Below are positions 33,701-43,333 of a DNA stretch of 64,000 nt, one piece after another. A program made the position numbers and the translations under genes. Origin of the DNA: Fistulifera solaris (taxonomy: Eukaryota; Bacillariophyta; Bacillariophyceae; Naviculales; Stauroneidaceae). The notes beneath the pieces are model-generated. The model saw only the letters and a program-made list of their open reading frames with translations. It did not search any database and was not told the origin of the DNA. The stretch is from the NCBI GenBank assembly GCA_030295235.1, contig AP026131.1, forward strand, positions 620,001-684,000. Reading direction: 5' to 3'. Positions within the stretch are counted from its first letter, which is position 1, and the number at the start of each line of letters is the position of its first letter.

Positions 33701-33874
33701 TGGGCTGTGTGGACGGAGAGTTGGAAGAGAGGCGAAGTTCCCGAACCAGCGACCAAGCCCGCATTAATTGGTCGATTTGTGGAGGAGGAAGATATTGCGA
33801 GTCGCGAGACACTCGAAGAAGCTCTTGCACGAATTGATAACGATTGGAAGTATTGGATAGAAAAGGACACATGA
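30734..33874 (+). CDS. dnaG: Plastid-type DnaG DNA primase with long C-terminal extension
   Basis: 1046 residues, no intron. Bacterial-type primase making RNA primers for organelle DNA replication. A very basic n-region, a hydrophobic stretch and TAQAF|LLTSSF form a plastid presequence. The CHC2 zinc ribbon is at about residues 111-140 (CCPFHNDHNPSC ... FYKCFACGASGNVF). The catalytic core follows (residues 180-330; KYLNSPESIIFTKGDLLFG). The TOPRIM fold has VVEGYMDAISLW at about 375 (catalytic Glu) and FCLDNDAAGVRAM at about 424 (metal-binding Asp pair). From residue 480 on, more than 550 residues do not match the short bacterial helicase-binding domain I know. They are charged, helical, with two related WxxW-type segments near the end (DRDWAVWTESWKRGE, DNDWKYWIEKDT). 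Fused function unknown. Confidence 0.92.
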   Translation: MKMRAVCDSSFRYYRRKRRRIRLLLSSLSTFLSLLLTAQAFLLTSSFIIAPFPTIRSTTTRLYLSQTQSNNTTFTRIDLKSFQQSLHLIDVVEQTCPLQQYRRTSPDRAIACCPFHNDHNPSCSLTPTFYKCFACGASGNVFQFVQNYHQISFGQALRMIRNPDLVDLSNATNRTLRSTQKSQLEQYSSADRLRLAQLLAGAWFNHCLTQPVAGGARYYLLNARPSFTARIVKQWGLGYAPDAYFGSGDTSLTEHLRSLGFTPLELVEAGLAVPTQRARQAAEQTNATTLKDVLGFENIMDRFRGRLMIPIMDATGQHILGFGGRSLSSEDSPKYLNSPESIIFTKGDLLFGQHWIASKNSTSTSTPSKASAKPLLVVEGYMDAISLWAVGLGPAVATMGTAISKRQLESAFQLVHEQQRQLVFCLDNDAAGVRAMERICQNGFLTALQKQYPSAFVKVATMPIGIKDPGEYVDERFLAKMMPEKIAAEFEANVVTPAVDWRLWYTQRVILSCNCTTTADLRLTIDRVAAFWSISMSPEQRQENAPQLAKQLALLVSNHTSDDKMILMLCEQIELNLVDQSSRMERANQATDVVASSLTLTQRMALYQDEESDSWAAWNASQSSRGNLGTTVKERRRTTIRARDAPKQKTLTPHFAGFRFTNPADRDWLGFSRKDPYNNYKLSLRRPPSKNYWRRGTDYLKNPEVLQQQSVYFNSNRYHGNQFLTEEAAAVGYARPTVNDKKDIQAMATYGIGAVLRVNKTRVAVSVENTLLQTLVHSPAARCTLRQLIEARHATQSTHDDVHSESNMIYWSSPERLWLFDTLINNTDIPADKTREFLLRAEDVPDLAFVSAPTSDEGGLVLATPQENGGILEPFFQGEIKSTNNDAIEQLLAQESFTNLLLLTAERRLQEAADDPPELLRQAELVKSLSESVRRLSERLFRESIKSQEDSPEEKYNTLMAQINEHLSTMSTDDISPETQEELDRIDRDWAVWTESWKRGEVPEPATKPALIGRFVEEEDIASRETLEEALARIDNDWKYWIEKDT

Positions 33875-35215
33875 TCGTGCCGTAGCCCTCAGTGTCGAGG
33901 CGGTTTTTGTCTAGCTGTAACATAAACACGCTTTCTCTAGTAGAGACTTCTGGTGACAACGTCTAATGCAATGGGAAAGGGTACTTCACAAAACTTGGTG
34001 GGCACGTAGAAACTCAGTACATATCTCTGTAAGTAGGTTTGTGTAGAATATGTACCGCCGTCATTTTTTTCTTGCCGTTGACTAGTTCTGGCTCGAAGTT
34101 TCACAATGCTTTCAGCATGATGCTTAACATCTTCATGTTACAATATACAAAGCTAGCAAACTCTTTCGTAGCAATGAATCGCAGCTTTTTCATCAATTCT
34201 GAATGTAGAGAGGTGGTGCTAGCGGTCACTTCTATTCCGAGGGACACGTCGATCGAAACGAGAAATGGCGGCCGTCAAAGCCGAACCAACGATGATTAAT
34301 GATGGAGCTGGAGAGGACATGGGAATATTGGCATCAGTGTTATAATACGTGAATTCAAATGATATTCTTGACAATCCACTGCCGGTATGATGGCCATTGT
34401 GTCGATGGTGTTGATGGAAATGGCGTCTTTACAATGCCTTTTCAACGACGAATCCGTCGAGTGTCGCGAGTGTTTACGAAGTTCATCGTTGACGATCCGT
34501 TTCGTATACCTCAACGTTGGCTAAGGATACTACAGTGGTGTTCTGAATGAGGTCTGAGAGTTCAAGTCGCTCCAGAGTGATAAGACAGAGTGCAGTGGCT
34601 GTTACCTGTTACCTTTCCAGCAATGTCGTGAAAATTCATGCAATCCACAGTGCAGACACAGGGCTTCTTTCAACCCGCAACTCATGCAATCAGTAATCTA
34701 CACAAAGCAACTAGGCGTTACGGGGTGCTCAATAACATGCTGTTTCAACTGGGTCATTCTTGGATGTAGCGGCATTTTCAATGAGCGGGAACCAAGGGCA
34801 GCAGTAGAAACAATTTGCAAGTATTTTGACAATGAATTATTTACATGCCCTCTAAGCAAACGAACAAACAATTCACGCCGGGGGAACTCTTTCAAAGCGG
34901 TTGCGAGTGGCAGGTTTGGCAATGAGCTTGCCTAGATTCTACGTACTACAATTGACTAGCTTAAATACTTGGCCTTGGGAAGAACGCTGTGATGCTGGGA
35001 GACATTTTGAGGTCATTGAGAGGCTCCAAACAAGTAGCTAAACTAGTTTCCTGTTAAGTCAAATTGAAATCTATTCTTTATGTAATCATAGCTGCGCTTC
35101 TAAAAATCCATGTGCTCCTTAGTGATTCAATATGTTGGCCCGTATTATTTCTACGTGGTGTACGTACGCGGTACTCGATTTTGCGTATGTAGAATTTGTA
35201 CGAGCCCACCAAATT
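33875..35215. other. Long intergenic region
   Basis: About 1.3 kb after the primase gene. Several 60-110 codon ORFs (e.g. 34039-34299, 34684-34935) have no signal, motif or repeat support, and I do not call them. No tRNA seen. Confidence 0.4.
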
Positions 35216-35925
35216 CCTGAAGTACCCTTTCCCATACCATACAGAAATCCTGTGTATATTCCAGAAATTCTGGAACAAGTCGGTGTTTTGCAACTTGCGA
35301 CTGCACATTCCAGAATTCCTGTAATCGTTTTTATAGGTCACGAACTTCTTGCACGTTCCAGAAATTCTGGAATCGGTGTTTCGTAGCTACAGAAATGCAG
35401 CGCAGGTTGAAGTACTTTTGGAAGAAATCGCTGTTCTTGCTTATGGAGTAAATCATAACGCAATTCCATGCAGTGTGTACGATCAGAAATTCTGGAGTCG
35501 GTGGTTTTTACCAGGTACAGGGATAATGTGCACGGTCCAGGAATTCTGGAATAGGTGTTTATGATCCTGCAGAAATTCTGTACATATCTGAAATCTGAAT
35601 CGGTGTTTCGAGTCAAACAGCGATTTTTGTGCAAGTTCCAGAAATTCTGGAATTGGTTTGTGGTCATACAGAAAATCTGCTATCGTTCCAGAAAATCTGG
35701 AATGAATCGGTGTTTGTGGTCCTAGAAATCCTATGTACGTTCCCGAACTCCGAATTCGGTGTTGCTGATGGCCATATAAGAGTATTTATTCACATTCAAG
35801 AGAACTCTTCATTCCGTGTTTCTGGTCAAACAGCGATTTTGTGCAAATTCCAGAAATTCTGGTGAATTGTTTCAATCACAAAGAATAAGTTTGATTTATT
35901 TCCAGAAATTCTGGATACTATGTAT
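35216..35925. repeat. Array of TTCCAGAAATTCTGGAA palindromes
   Basis: The 17-bp perfect palindrome TTCCAGAAATTCTGGAA or a one- to three-base variant occurs at about 35260, 35310, 35360, 35485, 35533, 35572, 35636, 35685, 35850 and 35900. Most are followed by TCGGTGTTT and separated by 45-90 bp containing TACAGAAAT. The units are too uneven for a simple tandem repeat. Short ORFs on both strands are by-products of the repeated palindrome. It ends about 290 bp before the LON-domain gene. Confidence 0.85.
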
Positions 35926-36211
35926 TAGGTCCAAAAAATGAAAGGTTACGGCACGCGTGACTGAATTTTGTCACGTCACCCTGCGGGGGCCGGCATTCTT
36001 TTCGGCTGGTGTGATGATTTTGCGCTGAGCGCTGACACAGAACTCGTTATTGAGCTCATTGTATTGCACTGTCGACGTCTTGATGGCCAATCAACGACCT
36101 GCAAAGCAATAAAATAGCTAATTCTCACTCACCGAAGCTTAATCGAGAGACCTTGCTGAATTCTGTTGTTAGGAAGGTGCAACGTAAAGAGAAATTCTAT
36201 AGCCAACGAGA

Positions 36212-37636
36212 ATGACGTTCACGAAAAAGAATGAAACGCTGCTATTCGCTGTTCTGGTGGTTCTGAGATGCTGGGGCTGTGAGGCATTCACTGTTACGCT
36301 ACGGCCGCTATCCAATCCCGCACAAACTTCTGTGGCTTTCGTCATTCAACGAAGACCGCTGAGGCATTTGGCGATGAGTGAAGATGATGACGACGACGAT
36401 GGGGACGAACCGTTGTCGAAAGGAATTGATTCGGTGTCATGGCTCCCATCTGTGATGGAAAGTAGTACAGTCGCTTCACCAGCACCCAACGCGGAGGATA
36501 CGGAACTTTTGCCGCTGTTTCCGCTAGGGGGGATCGTATACACACCCAACTCGGAGCACATACTCAACATTTTTGAGCCGCGTTATCGACAAATGTACAC
36601 GGACATTTTGATGAACGGGACACGACGCTTTGTTGTCAGCATGTCGCATCCTTCGGAGCCAGGTCGCTTCGCCCAAACGGGAGTTTTGTTTGAATTGAAG
36701 GATCTGAAAGAAGTGTCCGAACAAACAAAAGACCAGATCAAATACATTTGTTCTCATAAAGTTACAAGACGTGTGAAACTGCACCGTGTTCTGAATCCTG
36801 AAGCATGGAAAGCTCGGGACACGTATTTGAGAGTCGAAGGAACAATTTTGCCCGATGATGACACGAATTCGGACAGTAATGAAGAACCCAACAAAAACGA
36901 TGTATATGGCTTTATAACGGCGGCCATGAGTGATCCACAGGAGAAATCGTTGCGTAAGGCCTTTGCAAAACTGGTCGACATTCAACATGAACTGGAAGAG
37001 GATGTACGTTTTACTCGAGCGTCTGTGCTCACACTTGCCGTGAAACCGGGCTCCGGGACCGATGGTCTGTGGCAAACAATTCGTCTTTGGCAAAGTTTTG
37101 TTGATCAACGCTTGATGGCACGTCAAAACGAATTGCAAAAGGATTTCCAAGAAAAGTTGCAGAGTTTTTTGAAACAAGATCGCGGTTTAAAAGATGGGGA
37201 ACTTCCGGGGTAAGTGGAATCATCAATGACACTTATTTATGATTTGCACGTAGCTGAATACGCTCACATTTTTTGTGTTCTAGTATGATCGGATTTAGTG
37301 ACTTGACCCCTGCTCTTCAAAAAGAAGTGAAAGAATTGCAAAAACGAATGGCAGTAGAACTGGAACCCTTGATTCTGGAATCGACACTAACCATGCAAAA
37401 AGCTTTTGGAGGCAAAAGATCACTCAGAGCGCCTGAAGCTCATGCAATTTTTTATTGATGCGGAAACAAAACGATTGACGACAAAGAGAACGTTGCAAGG
37501 AATGTTCGCGACTGCAAGTCTGGATGAAGTGGTCAAAGATGAGTTGCCTCCGAAAGAAGACTCACCAAAAGAGGAGCTTAAGAACTCATCCTCTACCACG
37601 TCCTCCATATTTGATGAACCTGATGCTTTTCAGTAA
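36212..37636 (+). CDS. Plastid protein with LON N-terminal (substrate-binding) domain
   Basis: Exons 36212-37209 and 37284-37636 (GTAAGT...TTCTAG). Signal peptide then CEAF|TVTLRP, a plastid presequence, and an Asp run (residues 58-66). The LON substrate-binding (PUA-like) domain starts at about residue 98 with LLPLFPLGGIVYTPNSEHILNIFEPRYRQMY and continues through RFVVSMSHP, FAQTGVLFELKD and RRVKLHRVLNP. No ATPase or protease domain follows; instead a helical C-terminus (LWQTIRLWQSFVDQRL, LQKEVKELQKRMAVELEP). Stand-alone LON-domain proteins are widespread in algae and plants, with poorly known roles. Exon 2 has a frame break at the T4 run 37404-37407; one base fewer joins LTMQKA to LEAKDHSERLKLMQFF. 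Confidence 0.85.
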
Positions 37637-37670
37637 AATAAGGCATTATAAATTATTTAGTTGAATTCAT

Positions 37671-38896
37671 TTATAATTCAATATGCTGCTGCGGACTTGT
37701 TTCTGACGTTTCATCATGTGAAAGAAGAAACTTCACCACCGGGTGATGTGCTCCTAAGTTGCGTCGGGCGATCGCAAGAGGAGTGGGAAGTTTGACGCTC
37801 TTGGTAGGTTCGTTGTAACTCACACCTTGTTCTATTAACCATTTTAGCATATTTACATGCCCAAATCTCGCCGCTTCGTGGATTGGCTGCCAACCATGAG
37901 CATCCCCAGCGCGCAAGAGTGCAGGGTCGATGGAAGTGACAAATTGTAGAGTTGAAAGATCCCCTTTTGGGCCATAAGTGAAACGTCTCGTAAGAGCGAC
38001 CAGCCTTTGGTGTTTCGCAATCTCCATTCCATTTCGGACGGACTGTCTGGTATCAGATATGGTGGAGTCATTTCCTCTAAGGAATCAACATCGCCTAGCG
38101 TCTGATCTGCATCAAGTTTCACATACGGTTCAAAATGAACAAAAACATTGGCAAAATACCGTCCACGCAGCGGAAAAGGTCGTCCGTGTATGCTTGAATG
38201 GCTCTCGTACAGAATAATGTCCCAGGGATCTATCGAGATGTTGTGAGCGACTCCGCTATGATCGTATATTTCGAGTGGCCACGGTTCGTCCACATCCTGC
38301 GCGACGTTGATGATAGCCGAGCTCACCAGAGGTAGTCGGTCGACATGCGGTGCTAAGATAGATTGGTTGTGGTAGATGCGAATACCGTAAACAGATGTAA
38401 TGGCCAACTTCATGCCCGTCCATTCCTCTACCAACGGGCGGATGGCATCGGCGATCTGTGCTTGTAATGAAGGACCGCCGATGCGTGAAATATCAATGAT
38501 CGTGGACTCCGAATCCCAATGGTTATGATAGGGCTGCGCTCTGGCCGCCGTGCTCTGAATCTCAATCGTTTCGTTGCCCTGGTAACGATCCCAAACATCT
38601 TGTAACAGACGGCGTACTTCGACGGGCGCACGTGTTTTCCAAAATCCCGTCTTGGTGAAGTTGTATACGGAAGACGGTTGGTTATTATTCATCCACAAAC
38701 GATTCATTTCTTCTCTTTCACAGATGGTGTTGTCGATGAGGCGACAGTGGGTCAGAAACTGATCATATTCGTTCTGTCGGAACACGGATTTCGATGTTGT
38801 GACGGCCCAAAAAGCATCGTCAAAACAAGTGTAGGCGAAACAAACGGAGGCTAGAGCATACAAGATGAGTCTGAGGTGAAAGTAGACGTCATTCAT
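37671..38896 (-). CDS. 2-oxoglutarate/Fe(II) oxygenase (prolyl 4-hydroxylase type) with C-terminal ankyrin repeats
   Basis: From ATG 38894-38896. An N-terminal signal anchor (LRLILYALASVCFAYTCF) implies the secretory pathway, with a luminal catalytic domain. The oxygenase core has YGIRIYHNQSILAPHVDRL (the H-x-D of the iron site), INVAQDVDEPWPLEIYDH, then ILYESHSSIHGRPFPLRGRYFANVFVHFEPY, giving the distal His and the 2-oxoglutarate Arg. It hydroxylates prolines or related residues by family analogy. A one-base gain in the T3 run at 38006-38008 joins the oxygenase frame (EWRLRNTK) to RRFTYGPKGDLSTLQF and two ankyrin repeats (GDAHGWQPIHEAARFGHVNM and TPLAIARRNLGAHHPVVKFL). About 405 residues. 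Its end lies 34 bp from the convergent LON-domain gene. Confidence 0.85.
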
Positions 38897-39481
38897 TTTT
38901 TTTTTGATTTTATCATCCTAATGTTGAATGATCGCAAAAGTAATGATCAACAACAAAATGCGCTGTGAAGTGTGTTTCTTTTTTTTGCTACGTAGCATTT
39001 TGTACTGGATGCAGAATTTTAACATCCTCGACAGTACCGTACCGGTACAGTTCCAGTATCGTGCTACAGTATTATTTGGGGCTCTTCTTGTCGCCGTTCT
39101 CATTCGTTGGATCGTGACTGAAAAGGCAGTCGTGGTCTCCTAGAACCAACACATTGGCCCCTATCGTGACTCTCGATAAAACAATCGATCGGTTTTGCAT
39201 TCCTTGCCAGCGCGATTGTCGCTCTTATCCCTTCAGAATGTGTTGGTCTTTATCAAGATGCCAAAATAATCTTGTTATTTGCTTTATAATATCTGACATC
39301 GAAACTTTTGTTCGGATTATCCACCTCATAATTACTATCATCCGAGGTGTTTTATTCCTAAGTTAGCTAAATTTATTTCACTATTCAGTGCGCAGCACAA
39401 TTGCGATAGACATTGAAAGGCCTGAACATAACTCAATCTAGAACAAATGTATGCGTTTTTATTTATACAAGCATGTCTATT
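38897..39481. other. Intergenic region with one dispersed element
   Basis: 585 bases. A 71-codon plus-strand ORF (38928-39143) has a hydrophobic C-terminus but overlaps the dispersed element and is not called. Contains the palindrome-like TACCGTACCGGTAC. Confidence 0.35.
39113..39170 (+). repeat. Dispersed ~58-bp hairpin element, copy 6
   Basis: CGTGACTGAAAAGGCAGTCG gives the hairpin; the second half is TAGAACCAACACATTGG followed by CCCCTATCGTGAC. Very similar to copy 5 in the second half and to copies 1-4 in the first half, so it links the two. Confidence 0.6.
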
Positions 39482-41287
39482 TCAGTGCCTGCCTTTAGCT
39501 AGTGCGGCCCAATCAATTTCGTCGTCGTCTATACCGTTCACTTTCCTATCGCCCGACGGTTCCATTGAAATGTGACTTGCGCTGTATGGTTCGAGTCGTT
39601 TTGCTACGGCCGTTGGTACCATTGCGCGACAATAGGTCCCCGTCTCTCGGTAATCTACTACCTCTACATTTCCTTGTTCGTGAACTATATTCAGTTCATC
39701 TCCTTTCGAGTACGGGAGCAGGATCTCGATGGGGACGAGCAACTGCGACATGGCATCTTCCACCACGGCGACAAAGTCTTGTAAACCTTCGCCAGTTTTG
39801 GCTGACACGGCAACCGTATTTTCACTCGTTGCAGCATCATATTTCAGATATTCGGCGTCATCGGGTTCGAGCAGATCCATTTTGTTCAACACACGAACAA
39901 TTGGTTTATCGTCGACGTTCATTTCTTTCAACACGGATAGAACAGCCAATTCTTGTTTCTCCCATGACGGGTTAGAGACGTCAATGACATGAATGAGTAC
40001 ATCAGCTTCTTTGACTTCTTCTAATGTCGCTCGGAAGGCCGCAACCAGATGTGTCGGAAGCTTCTGAATGAACCCGACGGTGTCTGTAAGTAACACTTCT
40101 GGATGTGTTTTGTATCCTGGCAATTTTACTTTTCGGGTAGTCGGATCCAAAGTGGCAAATAAGATGGATTCTGCCATGACACCCGCGCGCGTCAGATAAT
40201 TCAATAAGGAGCTTTTACCGGCGTTGGTGTACCCGACCAGAGAAAGAAACGGAAGGCCGGTTCGTTTCCTGGACAATCGGTGCATCGTTCGATGCTTCTG
40301 CACATCATCGATTTTGTGTTTGAGAGTAATGATGCGGTCCCGCACCAATCGCTTGTCAATCTCCAATTGACTTTCACCCGGTCCCCTCAATCCAACTCCA
40401 CCGGCTCCGGACTGTCGTTCCAAGTGCGTCCACATTTTCGTCAATCGAGGCTTTCGATACTCGTGCAGAGCGAGCTCTACTTGCAATTTTCCTTCTTTCG
40501 TCTTGGCGTGTTGAGCGAAAATGTCCAAGATCAGGGCGGTTCGATCAATGACTTTGATTTCTCCACCGGCCACTAAAAAATCATCCTGCAGTATTTTCTT
40601 ATTGAACGAATTCTCCAAATGCTTCTGTTGTCGCGGAGTGAGTTCCGCATCGAACACAATGGTCGAACAATCACCCGCTCCTTTCATCAATTCGTTGGCT
40701 TCTTCCACTTTTCCCGTCCCAATGTACGTGCGGGGATTGATTTCATTGAGCCGTTGCGTGACTTCTCCCGCAATTTCCATGCCGGCCGTTTTGATCAATT
40801 CGCGCATTTCGGTCATGCTCTCTTCTAACGAAAAATACGGTTGTTCGTCGTTACTTTGAGAACGTCGCGCCGCCGAGAGTTCCTCCACGCCCACTAAGAT
40901 GCAGCGCTCAACCTTTCGTTTGACACCAAACTCGTCAATGTAAAGACGGTCTTCGCGTTCTTCTAATATATCAGCTTCGTCGCGGATGGTATCGATGAAA
41001 TCTGGTGAACTATTAAAGTCGAATGTGTTATCGTCTAGATCATAAAATCCCATTCCAGATGCCGCTGTTTCCAGTGACCATTCTTCATCATCTACCGGAG
41101 ACGGTATTTGAGTCGAGGGTGATGTTGAAACGAACAGTGCATTCGTTCGACGCGTGTTTGACAAAGAAAAAGCTTGCACGTTTGCAGTGCAAAACACAAG
41201 TGCACTCCACACGGCAATCCAAGTCATTCGTTGCGTTCGATGCGAAGATTTTCGAGATTTTGTTCGTTCCTTTATAAGGTATTCCAT
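39482..41287 (-). CDS. hflX: HflX-type ribosome-associated GTPase, plastid
   Basis: HflX binds the large ribosomal subunit and splits stalled ribosomes. The ATG at 41285-41287 is the first in the frame (an ATG at 41227 also works; the frame beyond begins with a non-ATG codon). A hydrophobic core and [12 protein letters not shown] form a plastid signal, so it probably acts on plastid ribosomes. The N-terminal HflX domain includes [13 protein letters not shown] and [10 protein letters not shown]; the linker has [20 protein letters not shown]. The GTPase domain is complete: G1 [11 protein letters not shown]2 [10 protein letters not shown]3 [11 protein letters not shown]4 NKMDL, G5 SAKTGEG. About 601 residues, no frame break. 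A C-terminal [14 protein letters not shown] domain is also typical. Confidence 0.93.
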   Translation of the reverse strand: MEYLIKERTKSRKSSHRTQRMTWIAVWSALVFCTANVQAFSLSNTRRTNALFVSTSPSTQIPSPVDDEEWSLETAASGMGFYDLDDNTFDFNSSPDFIDTIRDEADILEEREDRLYIDEFGVKRKVERCILVGVEELSAARRSQSNDEQPYFSLEESMTEMRELIKTAGMEIAGEVTQRLNEINPRTYIGTGKVEEANELMKGAGDCSTIVFDAELTPRQQKHLENSFNKKILQDDFLVAGGEIKVIDRTALILDIFAQHAKTKEGKLQVELALHEYRKPRLTKMWTHLERQSGAGGVGLRGPGESQLEIDKRLVRDRIITLKHKIDDVQKHRTMHRLSRKRTGLPFLSLVGYTNAGKSSLLNYLTRAGVMAESILFATLDPTTRKVKLPGYKTHPEVLLTDTVGFIQKLPTHLVAAFRATLEEVKEADVLIHVIDVSNPSWEKQELAVLSVLKEMNVDDKPIVRVLNKMDLLEPDDAEYLKYDAATSENTVAVSAKTGEGLQDFVAVVEDAMSQLLVPIEILLPYSKGDELNIVHEQGNVEVVDYRETGTYCRAMVPTAVAKRLEPYSASHISMEPSGDRKVNGIDDDEIDWAALAKGRH

Positions 41288-41637
41288 TCTGATGTTTCGA
41301 AGGTTGCTTCCGCAACGCTTTTGCTGTAATTTTGTACACGACCTTGCGTCTTGATACTCCTTGAATGATCCGCCGTCACAATAATCCTTTGTTCTTTGTT
41401 GATTTGTAAAAGAAAAAAACACGTGGCCATGGGCGATTTGATCTTGACGTCTTTCGGATGAATCAGAAGGCGCAGTCTTTTTTCTCGTCCACTGGTTCGT
41501 GCGAAATGTCCGAACGCCAGTGAGTCCAGTATCCCACGTTCAGTGGCCGAAAATTTCCTATACTGCGGAATGGTGGTTTTTCGAATGGTTCTTAAGTCCT
41601 CACTCCAACGGACGGATTTCTTTTCCGTTGATGTCAT
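41272..41637 (-). CDS. Possible small protein upstream of hflX (doubtful)
   Basis: 121 codons from an ATG. The first half ([20 protein letters not shown]) resembles the short VRW/VRF-x-RTI motif that opens many uncharacterised diatom proteins, which is why it is listed. The second half reads like random sequence and overlaps the first ATG of hflX by 16 bases. It could equally be leader sequence of hflX. Low confidence. Confidence 0.2.
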   Translation of the reverse strand: MTSTEKKSVRWSEDLRTIRKTTIPQYRKFSATERGILDSLAFGHFARTSGREKRLRLLIHPKDVKIKSPMATCFFLLQINKEQRIIVTADHSRSIKTQGRVQNYSKSVAEATFETSEWNTL

Positions 41638-41818
41638 TGTGGAAGCGCGGAAAGCTCGCCGGACGCGTTCCCCCTACACCAATACGAACACTTCTGGTGG
41701 AACGCCTGCATCATCGTTTCCCCCAAAGGGCACGCGATTTCTCGTGCAGGGAGTGGCATTTGAACGTGTGTGATGAATTTGCATTATTTTATTTTATGGC
41801 AACAATAACAGGATCATC

Positions 41819-42856
41819 ATGAACAACGCAAACTCTAGAAAACAATTGGATTCATTGTACGAACCATCCGTACAAATGACCAAGCTCTGTTCGACCGATG
41901 GCTCATGGTCGGATGAGAATGACGAACACGACCCGTTAGAATCGGAATCATCATCATCGAGCGCTCTCGAACGAACGATTCCTTGGATGGGAGCGCTCGT
42001 TTGGCCGCTCATGTCCACCGTTCCTCTTTTATTATCGTCGGAATATTCTCCAATTTCCTATCAAGACATCTTTCCGGTGTCATGGTACGAACCGAGCGGC
42101 GGAAGACCCAAACCGCTGGGGCTGATATTGGGGCTATTGGCGGTCGCTGTGGGTCAATTCTGGGTGTGTTTCTTCTTTTACCTTTTCAAATATGGTTATT
42201 TATCAGCCCGAAAGGAGCCGCTTTCGATTCAAACGAAAGGGGCACGTGTTTACGATTTCATGGAAGGGCTGCTCACACATCTCGCACAAGTCGAAGGCTT
42301 TGTGCTGTTAATGTCGTACCTCACAATCACTTGGATGACGGGAATCATGCCCAAGGCGTACTACACATTCGATGGGACAATTCAATACAAAGAGCTATTC
42401 TTATGTCTGCTGATTCAAGATGGATTACAGTACACGGTTCATCTGCTTGAACACATTGTGTCCCCGTCTTTTTATCAAATTTCCCACAAACCGCATCACC
42501 GCTTCATCAATCCGCGCCTGTTCGATGCATTCAATGGCAGCTTCCTGGATACCATTTGCATGGTAGTCATTCCTCTCTTTCTCACTTCGCAAATTGTGCG
42601 AAACTGCAACGTCTGGACGTACATGTCCTTTGGATCCAGTTATTCGTGTTGGCTCACGTTGATTCATTCCGAATACGCCTTTTGTTGGGACGGTATGTTC
42701 CGTGCACTCGGTTTGGGGACACCCGCCGATCATCACGTGCATCACAAGTTTTTTAAGTTCAATTACGGACACTTGTTCATGTGGTTTGATCGATTGGCGG
42801 GGACGTACCGCAATCCGCGCAGCTTTGCGCCGCGCGTCTTCAATCACAAGGTCTAG
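41819..42856 (+). CDS. Membrane-bound di-iron enzyme of the fatty acid hydroxylase/sterol desaturase superfamily
   Basis: 345 residues, single exon. An acidic Ser-rich cytosolic N-terminus (about 55 residues) and four to five hydrophobic segments. His clusters: HLLEH at about residue 206, HKPHHRF at about 223, HHVHHKFFKFNYGH at about 304. These bind the di-iron centre of ER enzymes such as C-4 methyl sterol oxidase and C-5 sterol desaturase. The first box is HxxxH (HLLEH), not the HRxxHH of ERG25/ERG3, and the spacing resembles the alternative squalene epoxidase known from diatoms. That assignment is inference; a sterol desaturase or fatty acyl hydroxylase is the fallback. It diverges from hflX. 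Confidence 0.85.
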   Translation: MNNANSRKQLDSLYEPSVQMTKLCSTDGSWSDENDEHDPLESESSSSSALERTIPWMGALVWPLMSTVPLLLSSEYSPISYQDIFPVSWYEPSGGRPKPLGLILGLLAVAVGQFWVCFFFYLFKYGYLSARKEPLSIQTKGARVYDFMEGLLTHLAQVEGFVLLMSYLTITWMTGIMPKAYYTFDGTIQYKELFLCLLIQDGLQYTVHLLEHIVSPSFYQISHKPHHRFINPRLFDAFNGSFLDTICMVVIPLFLTSQIVRNCNVWTYMSFGSSYSCWLTLIHSEYAFCWDGMFRALGLGTPADHHVHHKFFKFNYGHLFMWFDRLAGTYRNPRSFAPRVFNHKV

Positions 42857-43333
42857 AGGCGGCGAAGGAATGAATAGATGTATTGTGTTTTCTTGTGGTC
42901 AATGCTAATGGGTGCCAAACTGTTGGCATAGTAATAAAGTGTGTGTTTCTTCTTCTGATTATTCCGTATACATGAGATGCTCTTATCAAGTCTAGATTCT
43001 TTCCAGCAAAGTCTAGAGATCCAGCAAAGGATTTGTGTTAGTTGTACGTCGAACATGGTGCTGTGGAGTGATATTTCATGTTGAAATGTAACGGCAAACG
43101 CGGTCCATAGCTGCCGGGACTGGGGAAATAGTTGAGTCAGTAGGGTGATGATGATGATTCATTATTCTTTCGTCACTTCGCATTATCGGATTTTGCTTGC
43201 TACAAAGTACTTGTTTACGTTTCTATTGATAAACAATAGGCTTTATCTTCCATACTGCAACCGATAAAAGCTCTTGTTTTGGTTTTCCAGCGTCGAAAAG
43301 CTGTGCATCAATTAAAGGGAAGTCTTTCCAAAA
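42857..43333. other. Intergenic region
   Basis: 477 bases between two plus-strand genes. Nothing recognisable apart from an AT-rich stretch (43190-43260) near the next start. Confidence 0.35.

Noticed and set aside
38928-39143. 71-codon ORF between the oxygenase and hflX genes
   Set aside because: It runs into the dispersed hairpin element and has no recognisable feature other than a hydrophobic stretch.
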